A stretch of 64,000 nt of DNA from contig JBGUIX010000014.1 of assembly GCA_045113315.1 (NCBI GenBank), positions 62,001 through 126,000 on the forward strand. The letters run 5' to 3'. Shown here one piece after another: positions 52,483 through 59,147 of this stretch; the stretch's first letter is position 1; each line of letters starts with the position of its first letter. Below the pieces are notes generated by a model. The model saw only the letters and a program-made list of their open reading frames with translations. It was not told where the DNA came from and did no database searches. Made by a program: the position numbers and the translations under genes. The stretch is from RUG13091 sp045113315. Its GTDB lineage: Bacteria; Bacillota_I; Bacilli_A; RFN20; CAG-826.

Positions 52483-54204
52483 TTATTCCTCGATAAATTT
52501 AATTTCTATTGTATCTGGCTTAGGTAACCAACCTAATTGTAATAAGTTGATATATGTTTGTTGTAGATCAACACACTGTTTTCTATTAACTGCGTAGACA
52601 AACATCTTCTTTCCAAAAGTAGTTCTCATTACATTTTGAATGTCCTTTTGGTTTTTAATAAGATTCATTTTCTCCACAACTGTGTCTGTTTGATATTCAA
52701 GAACGACGATTTGGTTGGACGCTACTAATGGTCTACCATCAGATAACATGGATGCAATCTTTCCTAGCTTTGGATGTGCCGCTAATCTCTTCAGGTTTTT
52801 CCAATTTTCTAATAAAGAATTTTTAATTTCTTTTTTGGAAGTAACCATGATGTTAACCATAGTTTTTTCATCGATTGAATAACTATCTTCGTTTTGTGTG
52901 TTTTCTATATAAATAACGCTTTCGTCTTGAGCTACCGAGTCATCTTCAAATAAAGATAATTGATCATCGTTTTCTTCTTCCATAACTTCTGGTTCTGAAA
53001 CAACTGGTTCTGGCTCTTTGACTGTTTCATGGATTAGCGTAGGAGCAGGAACAGGTTTTTCTTCGACCTTGGTTTCTTGAACTATTGGTTTTGGTTCAGG
53101 TTTTTGTGTTACTTGTGGTCTACTAACATTTTTAATTGAAACAAGTTTCAATAAAGTAACTTCAAATAGTGGAACAATAGAAGTAACGTTCTTGTATTCC
53201 TTTAATGTATCCATTAATACAGAAATCATCTCCATCGCTCTAGCGCTATCAAGTTTATTTGTTAATTCACTTACTTCTTCCTCTTTGAGGACTTGTAAAT
53301 ATTTTGAATTGTATGAAGTTTCATAAATCAAAACATCTTTAAGCATTAATAATAAATCGTTAGTTAATCTTTTGATGTCTGTGCCTCTAGAGACATAAGA
53401 AGACAATCTTCCTAATACATCGCTAACATCACCATCTAAGATGGAATTAATTAATGATATTTTTTCAGTTGTGGATTCAAGAGCGAAGATATCTAATACA
53501 TCTTGAACATTTAATTTATCACCTGAATAGGCTAAAACTTGATCTAAGATTGATAAAGCATCACGCATTCCACCATCTGCTAATGAGATAACTAAATTAA
53601 CCGCTTCTTCGTTAAAAGCGATACCTTCTTTATTAAGAATAGTTTTAATTCTCTCTCTAATATCATTATCGCTGACTTTAGAAAAGTCATATCTTTGACA
53701 TCTTGACAGGATGGTAGGAAGAATTTTATGAGGTTCTGTTGTCGCTAAGATAAAAATGACGTGTTCTGGTGGTTCTTCTAATGTTTTTAATAAAGCATTA
53801 AAGGCACCTGGAGTCATCATATGGACTTCGTCGATGATATAGACTTTATATCTTCCGAGAATTGTGCCGTATTTGACTTTGTCAATTAAATCTCTAATTT
53901 CGTCAACACCATTATTACTAGCAGCGTCGATTTCTAAAACATCTGGGTGTGTACCTTCATTAACAGCTTTACAGTTTTTACATTCATTACATTGGCATCC
54001 AATACCATGTTCACAGTTAAGAGCTTTCGCTAATAACTTAGCCATCGTGGTTTTGCCTGTTCCTCTTGGACCAGCAAATAAATAAGCATGAGCGATTTTA
54101 CCAGTCGCCAATGCGTTTTTAATTGTTTTAACAATGTGTTGTTGTCCAGCAACCTCATCAAAGGTAGTTGGTCGATACGTACGATAAAGAGCTTTATATG
54201 CCAT
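52483..54204 (-). CDS. dnaX: DNA polymerase III tau/gamma subunit
   Basis: This 573-residue clamp-loader ATPase has Walker A GPRGTGKT (45-52), zinc cysteines CEHGIGCQCNECKNC, Walker B VYIIDEVHMM and the SRC arginine ILSRCQRY. The region at 375-425 is a Pro/Glu/Val-rich linker, and a tau-type C-terminal domain follows. GGGTGA precedes the ATG. A TATAAT (54228-54223, minus strand) lies upstream. Confidence 0.96.
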   Translation of the reverse strand: MAYKALYRTYRPTTFDEVAGQQHIVKTIKNALATGKIAHAYLFAGPRGTGKTTMAKLLAKALNCEHGIGCQCNECKNCKAVNEGTHPDVLEIDAASNNGVDEIRDLIDKVKYGTILGRYKVYIIDEVHMMTPGAFNALLKTLEEPPEHVIFILATTEPHKILPTILSRCQRYDFSKVSDNDIRERIKTILNKEGIAFNEEAVNLVISLADGGMRDALSILDQVLAYSGDKLNVQDVLDIFALESTTEKISLINSILDGDVSDVLGRLSSYVSRGTDIKRLTNDLLLMLKDVLIYETSYNSKYLQVLKEEEVSELTNKLDSARAMEMISVLMDTLKEYKNVTSIVPLFEVTLLKLVSIKNVSRPQVTQKPEPKPIVQETKVEEKPVPAPTLIHETVKEPEPVVSEPEVMEEENDDQLSLFEDDSVAQDESVIYIENTQNEDSYSIDEKTMVNIMVTSKKEIKNSLLENWKNLKRLAAHPKLGKIASMLSDGRPLVASNQIVVLEYQTDTVVEKMNLIKNQKDIQNVMRTTFGKKMFVYAVNRKQCVDLQQTYINLLQLGWLPKPDTIEIKFIEE

Positions 54205-54222
54205 TTTATTTCACCCGCATTG

Positions 54223-54228
54223 ATTATA
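54223..54228 (-). promoter_or_regulatory. -10 element of the dnaX operon
   Basis: TATAAT on the minus strand lies 18 bases before the dnaX ATG. The hexamer 17 bases upstream, TTTAAT, is a weak -35. Confidence 0.55.
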
Positions 54229-54253
54229 CACAATCATTCTTCTTCATTAAAGA

Positions 54254-54269
54254 TTAATATTAATATTAA
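54254..54269. repeat. 16-bp AT palindrome between dnaX and prfA promoters
   Basis: TTAATATTAATATTAA is a perfect palindrome centred between the divergent dnaX and prfA promoters. It may be an operator or simply flexible AT-rich DNA. Confidence 0.5.
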
Positions 54270-54308
54270 GAGAAAAAACAACATACCTTTTTATTAATAA
54301 GCACATTG

Positions 54309-54317
54309 TGGTAAAAT
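54309..54317 (+). promoter_or_regulatory. Extended -10 promoter of prfA
   Basis: TGG-TAAAAT forms an extended -10, with the predicted start near 54324, 21 bases before the prfA ATG. Confidence 0.6.
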
Positions 54318-54344
54318 ACTAACCGCGAAAAAGAGGAACAACCT

Positions 54345-55421
54345 ATGGAAGAAAGTATGAGACAACGTCTAGAATTCGCTGTTAAAAGATTAGCGGAAAT
54401 AGATGAAGAATTATCAAGTGAAAACGTCATGAAAGAATTGGCGCATTTTCGTGATATTTCAAAAGAAAGAGCTAATTTAGATCCACAGGTTGAAGCATTT
54501 AATAAATATAAAAAGAACGAAGAGGAAATTGAAGGAGCCAAAGAAATGGCTAATGATTCTGATCCTGAGATTGCCGAAATGGGAAAAGAAGAAATCAAAA
54601 GATTATCCTTAGAACAAGAAAAACTTGAAGAAGAACTAAAAGAATTATTACTTCCTAAAGATCCAAATGATGATAAAAACATTATCGTGGAAATCCGTGG
54701 TGCGGTTGGTGGAGATGAAGCCAACATCTTTGCTGGCGACCTATTTAGAATGTATACAAGATACGCTGAAGCACAGGGTTGGAAAATCCAAATGTTAGAT
54801 GAAAATCCATCAGAAAGTGGCGGTTTTGCGTCGGTTTCTTTCAAAATTAGCGGAAAAATGGTTTTCTCAAAACTCAAATTTGAAAGTGGCGCACACCGTG
54901 TTCAAAGAGTTCCTAAGACTGAAGCCAGTGGTCGTATTCACACCTCTACTGCGACAGTGTTAGTGATGCCTGAAGCAGAAGAAATTGATATTGAAATTAA
55001 TCCAAGCGATTTACAAATTGATACCTATCACTCTCAAGGCGCAGGTGGACAAAATGTTAATAAGACTGAATCTGCGGTTAGAATTACGCATATTCCAACC
55101 GGTACTGTTGTGGCGTGTCAAACTGCAAAATCTCAAATCCAAAATAGAGAACTTGCAATGCAGATGTTAAGAACTAAAATGTACACCGATCAATTAGCCA
55201 AACAACAAGAGGAAATCGGTAATGAGAGAAGGTTAAAGATTGGCACTGGTGAAAGAAGTGAAAAAGTAAGAACTTATAACTATCCTCAAAACCGTGTTAC
55301 CGATCATAGAATTGGTTTTACTATTCAAAAACTTGATCGAGTTATGGAAGGTGAATTAGACGAAATTATCGATGCCTTAATTCATTATGACCAAACATCA
55401 AAGATGAACGGTGAACAATAA
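54345..55421 (+). CDS. prfA: Peptide chain release factor 1
   Basis: RF1 terminates translation at UAA and UAG, the commonest stops here. The 358-residue protein has the GGQ motif in QGAGGQNVNKTESA (about 229-242) and the PxT-type recognition tripeptide region KTEASGRIHTST. GAGGAA lies before the ATG. Its stop overlaps prmC (TAATG), and PrmC methylates the GGQ glutamine of the release factors. Confidence 0.97.
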   Translation: MEESMRQRLEFAVKRLAEIDEELSSENVMKELAHFRDISKERANLDPQVEAFNKYKKNEEEIEGAKEMANDSDPEIAEMGKEEIKRLSLEQEKLEEELKELLLPKDPNDDKNIIVEIRGAVGGDEANIFAGDLFRMYTRYAEAQGWKIQMLDENPSESGGFASVSFKISGKMVFSKLKFESGAHRVQRVPKTEASGRIHTSTATVLVMPEAEEIDIEINPSDLQIDTYHSQGAGGQNVNKTESAVRITHIPTGTVVACQTAKSQIQNRELAMQMLRTKMYTDQLAKQQEEIGNERRLKIGTGERSEKVRTYNYPQNRVTDHRIGFTIQKLDRVMEGELDEIIDALIHYDQTSKMNGEQ

Positions 55422-56248
55422 TGCCTACTAATCGAGAATTATATTTCTTATTAAAAAAGGAAAATAATAAATATTTATCTAGAAGTGTCATTGTATCTTT
55501 ATTAATGGATGCAAGTGATTTTTCTGATTCAATGAATCTTTATTCCAATTTCGATAGAGAGGTTAAAGATGTTGAAAGATTTTATAATAATGTGACTGAT
55601 GTTAAAAAGGGGATTCCTTATCAATATGTTTTAGGATATTCTTATTTTTTAGGTCACAAAATTAATGTTAATAAAAATGTTTTAATTCCAAGACAAGAAA
55701 CTGAAAACCTTGTTGTTGATGTTATTGTTTTTATGAAGAAATATTTTAAAGAAGGCGATAAACCAGTTGTCGCTGATATTTGTACTGGTAGTGGCGCCAT
55801 TGCGCGTGCTATTAAAGAAGAGATAAAAGACGCAATTGTTTATGCGACTGATATTTCTAAAGATGCCCTTGAAGTAGCTAAAACAAATGTTAAGGATGTG
55901 ACTTTATTAGAAGGTAATCTAGTGGATCCTATTATCGATAAAGGTATTAGATTAGACGTCTTAGTTTGTAATCCTCCATATATTGAAGATGAAACTAGAA
56001 TTGATGAACAAGTATATAAATATGAACCTCATTTAGCATTATTAGCTAAACCAGGTACAAAGTATTATGAAGAAATATTTAAAAAAGCCGATAAAATTAT
56101 GAATGAACATTATTTAATGGCGTTTGAAATAGAGGATAATATGGAAAAACCATTAATTAATTTAATGAATAAATATCTAGATGGGTGTACATATCGTTTC
56201 CATAAAGATATGTATAACAAATTAAGATTTCTTTATATAATAAAGTAA
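55421..56248 (+). CDS. prmC: Release factor glutamine methyltransferase PrmC
   Basis: This 275-residue protein has an N-terminal helical domain, GIPYQYVLGYSYFLG (about 66-80), SAM motif VADICTGSGAIARA and the catalytic VCNPPYIED (about 184-192). It methylates the glutamine of GGQ in RF1 and RF2. It is coupled to prfA and 15 bases upstream of rpiB. Confidence 0.95.
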   Translation: MPTNRELYFLLKKENNKYLSRSVIVSLLMDASDFSDSMNLYSNFDREVKDVERFYNNVTDVKKGIPYQYVLGYSYFLGHKINVNKNVLIPRQETENLVVDVIVFMKKYFKEGDKPVVADICTGSGAIARAIKEEIKDAIVYATDISKDALEVAKTNVKDVTLLEGNLVDPIIDKGIRLDVLVCNPPYIEDETRIDEQVYKYEPHLALLAKPGTKYYEEIFKKADKIMNEHYLMAFEIEDNMEKPLINLMNKYLDGCTYRFHKDMYNKLRFLYIIK

Positions 56249-56263
56249 TAGGAGTATAGCTAT

Positions 56264-56701
56264 ATGAAAATTGCAATTGGATCAGATCATGGTGGTGTTG
56301 ATCAAAAAGAAAAAATCATCGCCCATTTAAAATCAAAAGGTTATGAGGTCGTGGATGTAGGAACAAATTCTCACGATTCTTGCCACTATCCATTATTTGG
56401 TGCGGAAGTTGGAAGAAAAGTTGCTTCTAAAGAATGCGATTTTGGTATTGTAGTTTGTACTTCTGGTGAAGGTATCGCTATCGCCGCAAATAAAATTAAA
56501 GGCGTGAGATGTGGTATCGGTTATAACGATGAAGTTTCTAGATTAATGAGACAACATAATAATGCTAACGTAATATCTTTTGGCGCCAAGTTTATGGCGG
56601 ATGAAGATGTTATTAGACGAGTAGATATATTCCTTTCAACAGAGTTTGAAGGAGGAAGACATCAAACTCGCGTTGATATGATTTCTGACTTAGAAAAGTA
56701 A
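56264..56701 (+). CDS. rpiB: Ribose-5-phosphate isomerase B
   Basis: This 145-residue enzyme interconverts ribose 5-phosphate and ribulose 5-phosphate. The RpiB/LacAB signature is IGSDHGGVDQKE (5-16), with the catalytic-type cysteine in VCTSGEGIAIAANK (about 65-78). GGAG is present before the ATG. It ends the prfA-prmC-rpiB operon, just before a terminator. Confidence 0.95.
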   Translation: MKIAIGSDHGGVDQKEKIIAHLKSKGYEVVDVGTNSHDSCHYPLFGAEVGRKVASKECDFGIVVCTSGEGIAIAANKIKGVRCGIGYNDEVSRLMRQHNNANVISFGAKFMADEDVIRRVDIFLSTEFEGGRHQTRVDMISDLEK

Positions 56702-56726
56702 AATTTTTGAACATATTTCGGATAAT

Positions 56727-56757
56727 GCCCCCTAGTAAATATATAGAGGGCTTTTTT
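56727..56757 (+). terminator. Rho-independent terminator after rpiB
   Basis: GCCCCCTA (56727-56734) pairs with TAGAGGGC (56744-56751) with one mismatch, followed by six T residues. Confidence 0.8.
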
Positions 56758-56762
56758 ATTTA

Positions 56763-56842
56763 TGATCAAAGAAACTATCAACACAACTTGTGGACAATTA
56801 TAAAAATGGAATAGATTCCTTAGTTCATGCGGTATGTGGATC
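56763..56842 (+). pseudogene. Duplicated comFA fragment
   Basis: This stretch matches 57450-57530 within comFA. The first 45 bases differ by seven substitutions and one missing A; the last 35 (56808-56842) are identical to 57496-57530. In the segment translated as DNYKNG the differences are synonymous, so the copy comes from a once functional, divergent comFA. The match stops inside the Walker A codons (GlySer), and unrelated sequence follows. The missing base breaks the comFA frame at the left end. Confidence 0.8.
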
Positions 56843-57530
56843 TCAAAGACACGAAATATACAACACTGAAAGGAGAAATATGAGCAAGAAAAAGATTTAT
56901 AACAAACACTTAGAAAAAGGAAGATTCTATCTTCATAGTGACGGTCATGGTGGGCATCCTGCTCTTTTATATAAAAAAAGAGATAAAAAGAATAAATATT
57001 ATGTATTGATTTTTACATCTTCACCTGGACCTAAAAGAACCAGGCTAAAACATAGTATTGAACCAATAAAAATAAAGATTTCATTTGTACACAACGTACC
57101 TTCAATAAGCAAAAGAAGAGATTTTAAATCTAAAGAATTAAAAGGCATCAGAATAAACAAGGAAGATAAGCCTTTGATTAAGTCTATAGAAAAGAAAAAA
57201 TGATTCACAGGAACCAACGAAGGATTCCTACATGCGAATCACTACATATATTTAATCAAAAAGAAGGGGGTGATGCAATATAGAAACTTATAAATGCCCT
57301 ATTTGTGGAAGTTCTGATAGTCGATATGTTGGTATTAGAAAAGGAAAACCCTATTGTCGAAAATGTTTAACATTTAGAGGGCAAGAAGCGACTGGAGATT
57401 ATTTTCAATTACTTAATGCAGATTATTCTTTATCATATGAGTTATCAAATGATCAAAAGAAACTGTCCGCCCAACTTGTGGATAATTACAAAAACGGAAT
57501 AGATTCCTTAGTTCATGCGGTATGTGGATC
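56808..57530 (+). repeat. 35-bp direct repeats bounding a 0.65-kb insert
   Basis: 56808-56842 and 57496-57530 are identical over 35 bases, begin GGAATAGATTCC and end GGATC. They enclose the 107-codon ORF and the first part of the present comFA. The arrangement resembles left and right junctions of an integrated or recombined segment; no integrase gene remains. Confidence 0.7.
56881..57203 (+). CDS. Small basic protein of unknown function in the comFA insert
   Basis: This 107-residue protein is very Lys-rich. GHGGHPALLYKKRDKKNKYY (about 22-41) and TSSPGPKRTRLKH suggest a compact beta-barrel; the GHPAL piece faintly recalls MazF/PemK-type proteins, but I do not assign it. AAGGAG lies a few bases before the ATG. 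An in-frame GTG at 56790 would fuse it to the comFA fragment, but it has no ribosome site. It ends in TGA, rare in this window. No partner antitoxin is present. Confidence 0.55.
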
Positions 57531-58422
57531 AGGCAAAACTGAAATAGTGTTAGAGATTATTTCATATTGTATTAGAAATGGTCTTAAAGTCGGATTTGCT
57601 GTTCCTAGAAGAGATGTGATTAGAGAACTATATTTAAGATTTAAAAACATCTTTGTGAATAATAAGGTGGTGGCTATTTATGGTGGTCATGTTTATTCTT
57701 TACAAGCGGATTTAGTTTGTATCACCACACATCAATTATTTCGTTATGACCATTATTTCGATTTACTCATTATTGATGAAATAGATGCCTTTCCTTATGA
57801 AGGCAATGAGGTGTTAGAAGCATTCTTTATAAGATCGATTAAAGGACATTATATTTTGTTGTCCGCAACACCTCCTGATCATGTAGTTAAAGAGTTTCAA
57901 AAAGAAGGAAAATCAATACTTAGATTAAATAAGAGATTTCATAAATTTCCTTTGCCGGTTCCGGTGTGTTCTTTACATCGTGGGATCATGAAATATTACC
58001 ATTTAAAGCGAGAAACGCAGCGTTTTTTGTTAGAAAATAAGCCAATTTTTGTATTTACACCGACGATTGATATCTGTGAACAAGTCTATTCAGTCATGCG
58101 TTTATTTTTTAAAGATATTAGTTATGTTCACTCTAAATGTGTCGATAGAAATGAAAGGATAGAAAAGTTTAGAAATGGTAAGACGAAAGCACTTATTACA
58201 ACAGCGGTTCTAGAAAGAGGAGTAACAGTCAAAAATCTACAAGTTATTGTCTTTAAAGCAGATCATCCTCTTTATACATCTGCCGCTTTAATTCAAATAT
58301 CAGGAAGAGTGGGTCGAAAGAAAGACGCTCCAACAGGGGAGGTGATATATCTTGCCGATAAGAAAACAAAACAGATGGAACAATCTATTGACGAGATTAA
58401 GCGTGCCAACGAAGATTTGTAA
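57280..58422 (+). CDS. comFA: Competence helicase ComFA with non-standard start
   Basis: ComFA is a DEAD-box-like helicase/translocase that drives single-stranded DNA uptake. The frame holds a zinc finger CPIC (residues 6-9) with YCRKC (25-29), Walker A CGSGKT (82-87), the IIDEID box (Walker B) and GRVGRK (motif VI). An in-frame TGA at 57271 blocks extension. The best ribosome site (GGGGGTGAT, 57266-57274) points to ATA at 57280, while the ATG at 57273 is in another frame. The first regular start, GTG 57478, would delete the zinc finger. So translation starts at ATA, or one base has been lost or gained. The 380 residues are shorter than Bacillus ComFA. Confidence 0.75.
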   Translation: METYKCPICGSSDSRYVGIRKGKPYCRKCLTFRGQEATGDYFQLLNADYSLSYELSNDQKKLSAQLVDNYKNGIDSLVHAVCGSGKTEIVLEIISYCIRNGLKVGFAVPRRDVIRELYLRFKNIFVNNKVVAIYGGHVYSLQADLVCITTHQLFRYDHYFDLLIIDEIDAFPYEGNEVLEAFFIRSIKGHYILLSATPPDHVVKEFQKEGKSILRLNKRFHKFPLPVPVCSLHRGIMKYYHLKRETQRFLLENKPIFVFTPTIDICEQVYSVMRLFFKDISYVHSKCVDRNERIEKFRNGKTKALITTAVLERGVTVKNLQVIVFKADHPLYTSAALIQISGRVGRKKDAPTGEVIYLADKKTKQMEQSIDEIKRANEDL

Positions 58423-59029
58423 ATTATGTTTTAAGGATATAAAAGACATTTCACTTATGAATCTTATTAATCCCGATATTGATGTTTGTAAAAGGTGTTA
58501 TCAAAATATCAGACCAAAATTTAAGAAGTTTGATGTGTCAGGATGTAAGGGATTATCTATCTACGAATATGATGAGAAAATTCAATCCTTGCTCTATCAA
58601 TTTAAAGGATGTTTTGATATTGAACTTAAAAACTTATTTTTTGATAGATACATAAATGTATTAAATCTATTTTATCGGGGTTATATTATGGTGCCTATTC
58701 CTTCATATGAAGTCGATGATGCGATTAGAGAATTTAATCATGTCGAGGAAATGTTTTCTAAATTAAAAATTCCTAAACTTAAGCTGATAAAAAAGACAAA
58801 AGGAATAAAGCAAGCATCGAGTAATTTCGATAAAAGAAAAGAGATTTCTAAATATCTCGAATTAACTGATTTGTCTCCATTAATAGGAAAGAAGATATTG
58901 ATTGTCGATGATGTTTATACCACTGGTTCAACGATGAAAGCGGCGATCAAATTAATTAGAGATCTTCATCCAAAGAAAATCAAAGTGCTAGTAATGTCTA
59001 AAACATTAAATAAAGATGAAAAAAAGTGA
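58352..59029 (+). CDS. comFC: Competence protein ComFC (phosphoribosyltransferase-like)
   Basis: This 225-residue ComF/GntX-type protein has zinc cysteines CKLC (about 23-26) and CKRC (about 46-49) and the PRTase PRPP loop ILIVDDVYTTGSTM (about 188-201). It assists DNA uptake with ComFA. The TTG start at 58352 has GGGGAGGTGAT nine bases upstream, inside comFA. A GTG at 58403 would fit the usual family start near the first zinc pair but has a poor ribosome site. It ends in TGA. Confidence 0.88.
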   Translation: MPIRKQNRWNNLLTRLSVPTKICKLCFKDIKDISLMNLINPDIDVCKRCYQNIRPKFKKFDVSGCKGLSIYEYDEKIQSLLYQFKGCFDIELKNLFFDRYINVLNLFYRGYIMVPIPSYEVDDAIREFNHVEEMFSKLKIPKLKLIKKTKGIKQASSNFDKRKEISKYLELTDLSPLIGKKILIVDDVYTTGSTMKAAIKLIRDLHPKKIKVLVMSKTLNKDEKK

Positions 59030-59033
59030 ATAG

Positions 59034-59147
59034 TAATATTTACTATTTGACACTTAAATACGGTTAACGATAGTATATAAAAGCGAATGTTTAACATTCT
59101 TCAGTATATAAAGAAAGGCATAGCGGTTTGCTATGTTGGTGAAAATT
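59034..59147 (+). promoter_or_regulatory. secA promoter and structured leader
   Basis: TTGACA (59047-59052) and TAGTAT (59071-59076) are 18 bases apart, with the start near 59083. The 65-base leader holds two hairpins: GAATGT-TTA-ACATTC (about 59094-59108) and CATAGC-GGTTT-GCTATG (about 59118-59134). The second ends nine bases before the likely GGTG ribosome site. Confidence 0.6.

Noticed and set aside
54266..54877. 203-codon minus-strand ORF over the prfA start
   Set aside because: It is antisense to conserved prfA and covers the prfA promoter, with no independent evidence.
56790..56880. Fusion of the comFA fragment to the 107-residue ORF through GTG 56790
   Set aside because: The frame is open, but no Shine-Dalgarno precedes the GTG. 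A strong site precedes ATG 56881, so I treat the fusion as accidental.
56763..57530. Complete insertion sequence with target-site duplication
   Set aside because: There is no transposase and no terminal inverted repeats. The repeat lies before, not around, the comFA 5' end, so a simple IS insertion does not fit.
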